From Apostichopus japonicus (taxonomy: Eukaryota; Echinodermata; Holothuroidea; Aspidochirotida; Stichopodidae), in the NCBI RefSeq assembly GCF_037975245.1, contig NC_092571.1:2026501-2090500 (forward strand): DNA of 64,000 nucleotides. Direction: 5' to 3'. The stretch's first letter is position 1. Each line of letters starts with the position of its first letter. The notes beneath the pieces were generated by a model. It ran no database searches. It was not told the origin of the DNA and saw only the letters and a program-made list of their open reading frames with translations. A program made the position numbers and the translations under genes. This document shows, piece by piece, positions 46,401 through 56,700 of the stretch.

Positions 46401-49213
46401 ATATATATATCTATATATATATATATCTATATATATATATTTATATATATATAAATGAAAGTCGTAATGAGTTGGAAAATCAAGAACAGTGAAAAAACTT
46501 CCAGCCTCCACCCCGGGATTCGAACCCGGGCCTCCCGCTCTGTACGCGGACACCCTAACCAACTAGGCTATGAACGCTGATATGTATAAATAGTTCATAT
46601 ATATCATTTTGCTACAGATTGTTGAAATGACGACTCTCTAAGCGTTATTCATCATATCAACAAATTGTTGAATTGCTGAAATATAGTGCAACATGTTGCT
46701 GCAAATTGTTCAATTAATGACATTTGATAAATAAACATTTTGTACTAGTTAATATCTATTGAGGCCTGGATTTATTACGGATATCAAGCAGCTTTTGTGT
46801 TGCCACCATTTTCTACCTTTAATTTATTTAGGAATCATCGATATTTCTTACGAATTTAATTTGTTTGACTGTTAGTTCAGTAAAAACTATTGGGAGTGTG
46901 GAGAAATTATTTTTACAATAAATTGGTTGATATATTTTCTAGGAATGCGAAACGCGAGTCACACGTAATCTTTGAAATGATTGGTTATTGACATTTTGCC
47001 TTTACAGATTCCATTGATGGACAGATTGGGTCGCAAAACCTTACACATGTTTGGCCTTGGTTTTATGCTATTTTGGGCAATATTTTTGACAGTATTTTTG
47101 TCAATCGCGGTGAGTAATTGTATTTAAAAAAAAAATTTTCAAGAAATTACTTCATGAAATTAGTTACATAATTTTACTTATTAAATGAATAATTTGTTCG
47201 TTGCCCGAACACACGGCTGTGGGTATAAAACTGCGCTTATTTTATGATGTCAAACTGCCAAAGCGTTACGGATACGTAACACAATTAATTGAATAGCAAA
47301 TAAGATCATTTTGTAAGCACTTTCATAATGATATACATCTTAATTAATATGTTCATAGTTTTCAAATTTGTGAAGTTTTGATAGCTTTCTACAAAACGGG
47401 CCTTTTTCTTTATACAATTATTTAATCGAAAGATTATTAACGTTCGGTTTTGTAGTCGTTGGATAAATTATTCCAATACGTAAACAATATATGAACAGCC
47501 TTATCAATAATTGTTTTTATGTGTGTTGTTTGCATTTTCTATAGTGGTCTGGTGCCGCCTATGGTAGCATTATCTGTGTCATGCTGTTCACGGTCGGTTT
47601 CGCAATCGGACCAGGTTTGTAAACAATTTATTCAACGATTCACAATACTGATCAAATTAAGGTACTCCAAAGCTATAACGCTGCACGCCGAATTGTCTCT
47701 GGTACGAAGATGTACGGGGAGACCATGCCATCACGATGTACCCCTTATACACTAAGTACATGTATCATTTCAACCCAATCAGATGAAATAACATTCTTAT
47801 CATTTGATAACCTCGTCATATTATTTTCACATAAAGGGTCAATACCTTGGCTGATTGTCTCGGAGCTGTTTTCACAAGGACCCAGACCAGCCGCGGTCAG
47901 CGTTGCGTTTATGGTCAACTGGGGCGCCAATTTTCTCGTCGGACTCCTATTTCCGTTTATGCTTGTAAGTATACTGTTATACTTGTATACTTGTAAGTTA
48001 CAGCTGTTTCATTGTACAATTTTAGAAATATTGACATTTATTTCCTGTCAAATAGATGAGAATTTATACCGAGGTATTTAGCAATAAATTAGTGAATTTC
48101 ACACTTGTTTGGTTTCCTTCTGAAGTATACAACATCTCATATATTAAACTATGGAACGAATTTCAGGCGTTTGATTTACATCAACCCGCTGTTTAATATC
48201 GGTGATATTTACTATTCTCGAAATAAGTATCATTTTGGAAAGAGAGAGTTTTTAACCCTTTGTAATTTACGGGGTTAAACAATTCAAGAAAACTCGTTGT
48301 CTGAATGTCGCCTCTTTCATTTTGTGCGCAATACAGTGAAAACAAAGCGTGGTCAGGTATAGTTGAGACTCAAAGGCCAACTAAAGCAACATCTCTTGAT
48401 AATGGTATCAAAAAATAAAAAATCCAAAACGACTGCATTCGTCAATCTGCATCACCGTGGTAACGGTTTGATAAACATCACGTACACGCAAAGGTTATAT
48501 CGACTTCTTGCAAAGTACCAATGTGCTGCACAAACTCATAATAAATTATAACAAATTTTTGTAATTTTTGTAATTGTAATTTTTTCTTCCAATTTCTCTC
48601 TCTCTCTCTAATTATGTTTGTTTTATTGTTTTTCTTTAATATTATTGTGATACTTCTCGAATATTTCAGTCACTATATGGTACCTTTACGACTGGTAGTC
48701 TTGAATGTTAAATCAATTTGTCATAACTATATTCCGACGCTATTTAAACAAGACTGTACAATATATACTAACCCATAACACAACGAAGCCCGATGTATAT
48801 TTATATCTTTTCCGGGTTGTCGTTAACTATTAGGAAAAGTTGAGTAAAGACGTGTTATAAAGTTTTCTAAAATGGAGTATATATCATTGTTCATAACCAT
48901 AGGAATTTAAAAAAAAAATTGATTTAATTTTTTTTTACCAAACATTAGATTATAAAGTATATTTGGTAATAACTTTATTGTTGTACTGATCCTTTGTGTT
49001 TCTTCCTTTGTTCTTTCTTTAATTTTATAGGACGGTCTCAATGAATATGTGTTTGTGGTCTTCATTGTTCTACTCGCAGTGTTCTTTCTGTTCACTTGGA
49101 AATTCTTACCAGAAACAAAGAACAAAAGTTTTGAAGAAATCAGTGCATTGTTTAAAAAGAACGAAGCACGTCATTACGAAGTTGAAGCTAATATGGACCT
49201 AAAGAAGATATAA
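36616..49213 (+). CDS. SLC2A: Class I GLUT-type facilitative glucose transporter, complete
   Basis: Twelve exons join without a frame break into 496 residues, the usual GLUT length: 36616-36657, 37770-37871, 41003-41163, 41745-41869, 42324-42464, 42879-43016, 43988-44175, 46190-46300, 47008-47109, 47545-47614, 47837-47964, 49031-49213. Expected role: hexose uniport across the plasma membrane by alternating access. The N-terminal [14 protein letters not shown] is cytosolic. Motifs: [11 protein letters not shown] (34-44, TM1), ADKFGR (97-102), GRLVIGV (TM4), [10 protein letters not shown] with LHQL (TM5), [19 protein letters not shown] ending at 299 (TM7) with YYSTSIF, DRLGRK, GPGSIPW (392-398), [11 protein letters not shown] and PETKNKSF (463-470). 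QLS in TM7 and Trp in GPGSIPW mark a class I, GLUT1-4-like transporter. It ends NMDLKKI, without a PDZ-type tail. A paralogue lies upstream (1198-15797). Confidence 0.95.
36664..36990. repeat. Tandem duplication of about 163 bp in intron 1
   Basis: Two copies (about 36664-36826 and 36827-36990) share TTTAAACTATTATAGGAAAA, then ATAGAGATTTTAGAATTGCA and a T run. They begin 7 nt after the exon 1 donor. Confidence 0.9.
37770..37871 (+). CDS. SLC2A: GLUT gene B exon 2 (TM1)
   Basis: The acceptor is CTTTTTTTACAG and the donor is GTAAGT. The exon encodes [19 protein letters not shown], then [15 protein letters not shown], the TM1 signature of class I GLUTs. Phase 0 at both ends. Confidence 0.95.
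38359..38400 (+). repeat. GGGGT repeat with G-quadruplex potential
   Basis: Seven or more runs of three to five G separated by single T, on the sense strand in intron 2 of GLUT gene B. Confidence 0.85.
39370..40030. repeat. Degenerate tandem repeat, unit about 46 bp
   Basis: About fourteen units with a core like AATCACTGCCTTGTTCTGGT plus GGTAATGTTCTTGTACCC, more diverged at the left (TGGTATGGTGTGCCTGTACC). It lies in intron 2 of GLUT gene B. Open frames across it are by-products of the repeat. Confidence 0.85.
41003..41163 (+). CDS. SLC2A: GLUT gene B exon 3 (first outer loop and TM2)
   Basis: The acceptor is TTTTTCTTAAAG and the donor is GTTCGT. The exon encodes [17 protein letters not shown], a short extracellular loop with one NET glycosylation sequon (as in the GLUT1 first loop), then [20 protein letters not shown] and ADKFG with a split Arg. 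Confidence 0.93.
41745..41869 (+). CDS. SLC2A: GLUT gene B exon 4 (TM3-TM4)
   Basis: Acceptor TTAACAG, donor GTAAGA. The exon encodes [40 protein letters not shown] and C. It is 125 nt, as in gene A. Confidence 0.95.
42003..42066 (+). repeat. GGGGA repeat with G-quadruplex potential
   Basis: An (AGGGG)n purine run on the sense strand in intron 4 of GLUT gene B. Confidence 0.85.
42324..42464 (+). CDS. SLC2A: GLUT gene B exon 5 (TM4-TM5)
   Basis: Acceptor TATTTTGCAG, donor GTGAGC. The exon encodes [38 protein letters not shown] and ILGLPVVL. It extends 25 nt beyond the matching gene A exon. Confidence 0.95.
42879..43016 (+). CDS. SLC2A: GLUT gene B exon 6 (TM6)
   Basis: Acceptor TTGCTACAG, donor GTAAGT. 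The exon encodes [36 protein letters not shown] and QKKEFEAKK. Confidence 0.94.
43988..44175 (+). CDS. SLC2A: GLUT gene B exon 7 (intracellular helices and TM7)
   Basis: The acceptor is TTTTTTGTGACAG. The exon encodes [35 protein letters not shown], then [15 protein letters not shown]. Its donor GTAAGT is the first of about fifteen copies of the same junction (see 44158-45790). Confidence 0.94.
44158..45790 (+). repeat. Tandem array of copied exon-end/splice-donor units, about 110 bp
   Basis: The last bases of exon 7 and its donor (CTGGTATCAACGCTGTAAGT) recur about every 103-112 bp, near 44262, 44371, 44481, 44590, 44699, 44808, 44918, 45030, 45138, 45248 and 45358, then more diverged to about 45690. 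Each unit goes on with GCGTTAAAACTAACTGCTTT and TATAACTAACGAGTAAGATT. Three or four units read CAACTCTGTAAGT instead. The middle units are almost identical and the 3' ones are decayed. An in-frame TAA follows each donor copy. Confidence 0.95.
46190..46300 (+). CDS. SLC2A: GLUT gene B exon 8 (TM7 end and TM8)
   Basis: Acceptor CTTGTTATAG, donor GTAAGT. The exon encodes [20 protein letters not shown], then [17 protein letters not shown]. It is 111 nt, as in gene A. Confidence 0.95.
46308..46577 (-). mobile_element. SINE family B with tRNA head, copy 2, and its (TA)n tail
   Basis: On the minus strand the tRNA-like head is 46504-46577 (GCGTTCA start, loop GTACAGA, T arm GGTTCGAATCCC). The body is 46455-46503 and the tail is a long (TA)n run (46308-46452). 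It is the same element as 24308-24462. It starts a few bases after the exon 8 donor. Confidence 0.85.
47008..47109 (+). CDS. SLC2A: GLUT gene B exon 9 (RLGRK loop and TM9)
   Basis: Acceptor TGCCTTTACAG, donor GTGAGT. The exon encodes [20 protein letters not shown], then [14 protein letters not shown]. It is 102 nt. Confidence 0.95.
47545..47614 (+). CDS. SLC2A: GLUT gene B exon 10 (TM10 start)
   Basis: Acceptor TTTTCTATAG, donor GTTTGT. The exon encodes [20 protein letters not shown], then IGP and a split Gly. Confidence 0.92.
47837..47964 (+). CDS. SLC2A: GLUT gene B exon 11 (TM10-TM11)
   Basis: The acceptor is CACATAAAG and the donor is GTAAGT. The exon encodes [19 protein letters not shown], then [19 protein letters not shown]. 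Both Trp residues tied to inhibitor and sugar binding in GLUT1 (IPW and NW) are present. Confidence 0.95.
49031..49213 (+). CDS. SLC2A: GLUT gene B exon 12 (TM12, C-tail, stop)
   Basis: Acceptor TTTAATTTTATAG. The exon encodes [37 protein letters not shown] and a charged tail ending LKKI, TAA at 49211-49213. Confidence 0.95.
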   Translation, partial: DGLNEYVFVVFIVLLAVFFLFTWKFLPETKNKSFEEISALFKKNEARHYEVEANMDLKKI

Positions 49214-51150
49214 TCGCAAAGGAACAAAAACAAGGAACCATTTCTTCAGAGTCAAAGCTTCAACTTGAAATTTATCTAACATATGGCGGAATTGCAGTTA
49301 ACATCCAGGCGCGGAACCAGGGGGTGGGGTTGGGAAGGGGTGGGGTGTGCAGGACTTCAACGACCCATCGCTTTCTTTTTGAAATCCCTATCCGTCCCTG
49401 AGAACGATTGTAGTTCGGGAATATACATGCAGTCACCATCGACAATCACGTGGTATTGAGCGGAGAGTAGTGGAGTAACCCCCCTCTCCCATCCCCTCCC
49501 CAGGACTTCCAAACATCTGCAAAATAGACAAATTTGCCTGTCAAGTTAGTCTTGTTCAAAACCAGAAAGAAAAGGAGAAACAAATAATGTGTTCATTAGT
49601 TAAAGAAGTTATTTGGGATTGCGGCTTATATTGCTCTCACAATCAGACACTATTGATCATTTACTGTCGGGTTTGGGGTAACTTATAGATTGTTGCAATC
49701 ATGTTACACAGGTAGTTTTAAAATGTGGAGAAAGCCTGCAAATCCTTTAAAGCAAAGATTTGCACTAAAAGCCTATAAAGACCTATCACACGCGGTGAAA
49801 CAATATCGAACACTGGGACATAATGGTAATATTGCATCTTGCGAAGAGGGTGACTTAGGAACAGTTGTTGGTTTGTTGATGGGGTAATTAGGTTTGCTTA
49901 ACTGTCCTGCATGAACAAACAAGTCTTTTAATATTTCTTTGAAAAAACTTGGAAGCCTAGGCCCATTTATATGGATCTTGGGCACAGTTTTCTTCGTAAC
50001 GGATTACGTTATCTGGTCATTATCGTTCCGTTTGCTTGTCTTGTTAGAATCGCCAATTGGTCAAGGTCCAGTCAACGCAAAACGATCAATTTAATCAAAT
50101 GTTTTATTATTTAATTGAAGCCGAACATTGAGGCCGAGATGACTTTAGGTGCTTATCCAGTTTCAAATAGTGGTTAAGGGGGAATTCTTCCACTAAATTG
50201 TGTTCCTTTTCTTGCGTTTATAGAGTGGCGAGGCGTGGGGATATGAGACAGGTGTGTGTGTGTGGGGGGGGGGGGTGACACATATCTTCAGCTCTCGATA
50301 TATTTATTATTACACCTTGATATTAAAGCAGCATTTTGCGTTTGGTCGCCGTTTTCTACTTTTTTGACATGTCCATCGAGTTTTTTACATATATCAATCA
50401 CAAAGCAGCAAACTAAGATATTAGCCAAGTTTTTCCCTTCCAACAACGTTAATTGGCGAGTAATTAAGGATATTTGCAGATAATGAGAAAAGTGTCCACG
50501 ACAATTTCCACGTTTAAAATTAATCGCATACAGTACAGTTTCCCAATCCCACTAGTTTGAATTCAACCAATCAGAGATGCAGGTTTAGTTATGAGCCGTT
50601 GCTAAAAACAGATTCAAGACTTTGCGTCAACTTGGTACAATCAGGGAGTTGTTATGGAACTCCCTGGTACAACTGCATATAGGTTGTAACACAAATCAAG
50701 CATGGTGTTTTATTACGTATTGGTCAATGACGTTCGTAGGGTTTAAATATTCATATTATGGGCGAGGTTTATTGGGATCCCAACGGAAAATATCTTGGAG
50801 AAAAACAAAGTTGAAAGTTGCAAATTTTCAACTTTTATGCCACCATTTGAAGTAAGATATAAATAGATAAGCTAGTTATGTGTGTCGTTATGGCATAGTG
50901 GAGTCAGTGAGGTTGAGAAAAATCATAGAAAAAGGACGGAAAATGCTGCTTTAAGCTTCTCCATGTATTCTCGGATCAGCCATTGTAGAGAAAAGAACAT
51001 GTGTACATAGGTTTTGGGGGGTCATTCAGTTATTACAGTTCGAGGCATGAACGTATAAAGTCCTTGTTTTTCTGGTCAGGACTCTATCGCTTTTCTTTTT
51101 TTCTTTTTATTATCATTTTGGTCTAGCATGATGGATTTTGAACATAAAAA
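49214..51150. other. 3' flank of GLUT gene B, intergenic
   Basis: CAGGCGCGGAACCAGGGGG at about 49309 resembles a hAT-type end, but no partner end was found. A GT/G run is at 50251-50275. No gene was seen. Confidence 0.45.
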
Positions 51151-51159
51151 AGAACATAA

Positions 51160-53770
51160 TGGTTAGATGTGCAAAAGTCAAACAAAGCAGTATTTGCGAT
51201 ACCATTTTACTGTGATCATCTTCCCGTCCCCCAACCCTATTCCCCTTACCACCTCCCCTCACCCAAGACTCTCTCACACACACCCGAGGTGAACACAGCA
51301 GTAACAAATTAAAAAGACCAACACAAAGAAAAAAAAATCGAAAAGAAAATGGAAACTAAAAAGTATCAACAAAATAATGATTGACATAAATTTTTAATTG
51401 TAAAACAAATTTAATAAATATATCTTCCATTGTATTTTTTATACTTTTTTACTTTTAAAATGAACCCAGAGCATGCCATGTGAGTAGATTGATTAGTTAA
51501 TAGAAGTGTTGGTTGACTCTGAAGTTAATTCAAGGCTAACAACATGTGTTATGGTAATGTAGGCAGAGAAACAACTGTTTTTTTAATACAATTATATCAT
51601 AATTTTATATTTTATATTCTTCCTTTCACTGTATACGGTATGCCACTATATCTGCTTTCCACAAATAACAAAATCTTAGCCCTAGCCCTTACTTGCAAAC
51701 AAATTACAATAAGGGTATAATGGGGAGTTTGACGGGTTAATGAGGGGACATACCACCCAAGAAGCAAGCTACAGTAACATAGAGCCCAGTTCATTTCTGT
51801 TTCCATAGTAATTACTATTAATAGCAATAAGTAATGACTTTTCGTGAAAATTTGAAAGAGTAGCAAACAGAAAATGCTGCAAAACTGACATTATAAATTT
51901 TGTAAACTAACGAGAATTTTTTTTCTCATTTTTGCTGAGGGAGATGGTTGTGATATAGTATAACAGTTATAACCACTGCATGAATTGAGTTTTGTAATCC
52001 TCCAGTTTACGATTTGCTATCAATAGATTAGAAGATTACCTATGAATATGTTGTCGATGTTAGCGTCTTTCGTCCTTAAATTATATATTGTTCTTGTAAC
52101 TACTTTTCTTATATTTTACTATTTCCCCTCAATGAACATGAGTTCATGTGTGGAGATTGTTTTGGAAATGGGTGACATTACTTTCATGATCCCAGGGTGG
52201 GATTTTGTTTTTGGTCCCTTTCTGTTCCTCAGAGAAACTTGAATAAATTATGTTTCTAAATGGTTATCAGGTATGAGCCTGGGGTAAAAAAAAAATCACT
52301 GAACTTTGTGGGTGATACTATACTAAACGCCGAAGGCGTCAGTCAGCACTCATTGCGACATAGTTACAGGTGGGGTTCATGGGCCTGGCTTAGGGCCCGT
52401 GGTGGGGTCCATGTGCAATGCCCCGTTTGAGGTCCAGGGGTCGAGGACCCCGGAAGCTCGGAGAAATTTGAGGTTTAAAGACACATTTTGGTGCGTATTT
52501 TATCAAGAATTTTGAATTTATTAAAACACTCAAAGCAAAGATTTCACACTAAAAATGTGCAAACTGCAGCCACATGATTAGCCTGTCGTTTTCACCCTAC
52601 TTGAGTCTTTCAATCATTGCGACCCATAATGATAAATTCACTGTTCATAAATGTACACAATGGTTAGTTTAAATCTGGAATAATATTCATATTCATTTCT
52701 CCTCAGTTGCCCCTTCACTGATGATACTTGAATATTGAAAATCATGGAAAACTTAAGAAAACGTCGTTGCATTAATGTTGGGAACGTTATGAAAATTCAG
52801 AAAAAATTGCGGTATAGGCTCCAGTTTCTGTATGCTACAGTGTGTTAGGATAATAGTTTTTGTCCCGTTGCAGGTTGGATGAAAAAAACATGCGAACGAC
52901 GACGTATCGACTGATAATGTAACACTGTTGTTAGAAATTCACGGAAATTGAGAATTCCGAATTCGCGGAAAAAGCTAATGTCTGGGTTATTCGGGTTTCA
53001 CTAAGAGTAGGGATTAAATTGTTCTGGATTTCAGAGATTGTTGATCATAATGTCTGCAAGTTTGATTACTAATCTATGAAGATCATCCCTTTACCTTGAG
53101 TATATCGCTATAAGTTACCTTACAAATCAGTGGAGGAACACAGACTTCTGGGGCCAGAGAAACAAGCATTGGTAGATACTGAAATACATATATGAAAACA
53201 TCGCTACCATTTTTGAGCAAAATTTCTTCTAGTGTTCGCAACAATTTCATATGCGGAAGGGGGGGGGGGGAGACGGTCAGAACTGATCCAAGCAGTGTTC
53301 TTTAACGATCTACAACATATCAAGCTAAATAACGTGTCTTAATTACCCTGTTAATGAGGAGAATATCAATCTTTCTTCTTGGTAGATGTATAATGCAAAC
53401 CTATCTCTCCATAAGGTTGGTAATCATTTGGAAGTATTAGTTGCATTGCCTTGTCTAACATCATGGCTGACAATCCCCACACCCGGTAATCACCTCCTAG
53501 GAACACCGGTGTAGTGTATGTATAGTAGCCTCGATCAAAATAGGTATAGCCACGGTTTTCTAGGTTGCACAACTGACGGAGAGTCATGGTAAACACTGAT
53601 TCAACCTGCAGAAGACAGTATAAACACCAGATTAACAAAATGATGCAGGGGGTATCGTGCAGGAGTGTCAACCTCAGATATCATTTATCTGCTTAAAAAT
53701 CAGTCCATAACATTTGGAGGTTCTGTACTGTAACATAACCATGGACACGAAATACCAGTATTTACTGGTT
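51160..53770. repeat. Segmental duplication, left copy
   Basis: It matches 54303-56310 in the same orientation, from GTGCAAAAGTCAAACAAAGC to CAGTATTTA, and includes the terminal exon of the Nudix gene. This copy has about 1.15 kb (52125-53275) that the other lacks. Confidence 0.9.
53366..53605 (-). CDS. NUDT8: Nudix gene terminal exon, distal version
   Basis: Acceptor CTTCTGCAG on the minus strand. The exon encodes [60 protein letters not shown] and ends TSTKKKD, stop. It is intact and in frame with exon 57139-57210. It lies 3.5 kb from that exon. Confidence 0.85.
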   Translation of the reverse strand, partial: VESVFTMTLRQLCNLENRGYTYFDRGYYTYTTPVFLGGDYRVWGLSAMMLDKAMQLILPNDYQPYGEIGLHYTSTKKKD

Positions 53771-56700
53771 GGTTGGTATACTGTGCAGCAGGGTTTGTGC
53801 AAGTTAAGTAATGATATACTTTACAACCAGCTACAGTGAGTCGTCCATTTATCTCAGAATAAGTTATTATAAACCATCAGATAGTCTGTTACACGTTATT
53901 TTTGGATCGCTGCCCAGAGAAGCATTACTGGAGTGCTAGCAACAACACTGGAGTGTTAGCTCAGTGGTTAACACCGAAGCCTTTCAATCATAAGGTACCC
54001 AGTTCGAGTCACTCCCAGATTAATATATGTCTTCCAGTTACAGAGTTGTTGACAATTAACAATTCATATTCATGGACGTTAAATATGAATGTGAGAGTCT
54101 GACTTCGGTCAGCTTGCGGCTTTGATAAGCCAATTAGGCTTCTTTGCGAGTTCCTGCTTGCAGGAGGATCTAATATACATACATACATACATTACTTCTA
54201 TTTCAACCAGAGGGATGAAAGCCCCTAGGCCTCTTTTCCTGCTTATATGTAACGTACAAATGATTTCTCCAGTGACGAGGAGAGGAGGGGAAAGGAGAGG
54301 AAAGTTGTGCAAAAGTCAAACAAAGCAGTATTCGCGATACCATTTTCCTGTGATCATCTTCCCGTGCCCTAACCCCATCTCCTAACCCCCTCCACTCACC
54401 CCAGACTCTCTCTCACACACACCCGAGGTGTACAAAGCAGTGAACAATTAATACGAACAAAGCAAAAAACAAAACTAAAAGTAAACAAAAAAGAATCAAA
54501 AAGTATCAACAAAATAATGATTGACAAAATTTTTTAATTGTAAAATAAATTTAATAAATATATCTTCCATTGTCTATTATTTTTCACTTTTTTTTAATAA
54601 CAATTGAAACCAAAGCATGTCATGTGATGAGGTAGATTAGTTAATAGAAGTTTTGGTTGACTCTGCTGTTAATTCAAGGCCAATAGGATACATGTGTTAA
54701 TTGTTATGGTAAACTAAGCAAAGAAACAACTGTTTTTATAGATATAATGATAGAATCATTTTTATAAATTTATATTCTGCTTTTAACTGTATCTGCCTCT
54801 TTATCTGCTTTCCACACATTACAAAATCGGACTGATCATTTATTTAAGAGAAGTGTGCCTTATACAGTGCATCAAGTTTACTATCCAGTTCCTGGTATAC
54901 ATATATGGTCACCTGCTTGTGTGGTAAGGAGTGGCAACGCCTGTGAGCCAATAAATAAAGTTGATATTTATTTATGTTGTTTTCAGATTCCATAATTGAT
55001 ACTACTAAATACAATCCCTATAAATTAATCAACAAAGGGTCCTCGTGATCGGTTTGGCAATTTTCTATGGAAAATATCGGGAAACGTAAGAAACTTTGAT
55101 ATTCTGGCAACTATAGAGATTATTAACAGTAGGATGATTGATATGTGGCGTGTACTTTTCTCGAGGGTCAAATGAGAGGGGTGAAGGTGAAGGAAGGGTG
55201 TTAGGAGAAGGGTGTGAGAATATGGTAGTGAAGGGGAAGGGGTGCTGTTACCTGTCTATACAAGTTTGCAATTATATGGAAAAAATTAATATATATTTAT
55301 AAAATTTGCAATACGATACTGTAATAAATTAGAATTCGAAAAAGGGAGGGCAAACAAATTACAAGAAGGATACAATGGCGAATTTTGACGGGTTAATGAG
55401 GGGATATGCCAAACAAGTAGCAAGCTAACAGGGCACCCAGTTAAAGGCTGTTTCCATGGTAATTACTATAAACAGCAATAAGTAATGACTTTTTGTGAAA
55501 ATTTGAAAGAGTAGCAAACAGAAAATGCTGCAAAACTGACATCATATATTTTGTAAACTAACGAGAATTTTTTTGCTCATTTTTGCTGAGGGATATGGTT
55601 GTGATATAGTATAACAGTTATAACCACTGCATGTATTGATTTTGTAATCCTCCAGTTTACGATTTGATTTGATTAGATTATTACCTATGAATATGTTGTC
55701 GATGTTAGCCTCTTTTGTTCTTTGAATTACATATTGTTCTTGTTACTATACTTTTCTTATATTTTACTAACTAGATATTTAAAGGGGCACCTCTCAAAAA
55801 TTAAAAGTGGAATTAGACAAACAATCAGAACTGATCCAAGCAGTGTTCGATCTACAACATATCAAGCTTAATTGCGTGTCTTAATTAACCCTGTTAATGA
55901 GGAGAATATTCAATTTTCTTCTTGGTAGATGTGTAAGGGAAGACTATCTCGCCATAAGGTTGGTAATCATTTGGAAGTATTAGTTGCATTGCCTTGTCTA
56001 ACATCATGGCTGACAAGCCCCACACCCGGTAATCACCTCCTAGGAACACCGGTGAAGTAAAAGTATCAAAGCTCCTATCAAAATAGGTGTAACCACGGTT
56101 TTCTAGGTTGCACAACTGATGGAGAGTCATGGTAAACACTGATTCAACCTGCAGAAGACAGTATAAACACCAGATTAACTAAATGATGCAGGGGGTAGCA
56201 TGCAGGAGTGTCAACCTCAGATGTCATTTATCTGCTTCAAAATCAGTTCGTCAAATTTTTATACATGTAGTGTTATATATCCATGGAGTCAAAATACTAG
56301 TATTTAGTTTATTGTCCAATAAACGATACAGTGAGGGCAGGGCAGGGCATGGCAGGGGAGGTGAGGGCAGGGTAGGGGAGGGCAGTGGAGGGGGAGGGCA
56401 GGGAAGGGTGAGGTGAGGACAGAAAGAAATTCTCTCCTAAGGAGGTTCAGTTACAACTACGATAGGAATGTTAAGAACCATTTGTTAAGAAACAAGTCAC
56501 ATAATCACATATTACAGACCACATACTACAATCCATTTCCTGAGTGGTGAAGGGGTCATAAATCCAGAGTAAAATATCATTTTAAAGCAATGATAGCCAG
56601 AGTTGGAAACAAGATATTGAGAAGGGGTTTCAAACTAGCAGCAGGGTGGAATACAATGCTCTGTTTGATTCTGGTGTGATTTAGTCTATCACCAAGATAT

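Noticed and set aside
46277-46492. Tyr-Ile repeat ORFs on both strands
   Set aside because: They are translations of a (TA)n microsatellite.
49309-49520. hAT-type element starting CAGGCGCGGAACCAGG
   Set aside because: Only one end was found; no inverted partner or flanking duplication, so not called as a complete element.
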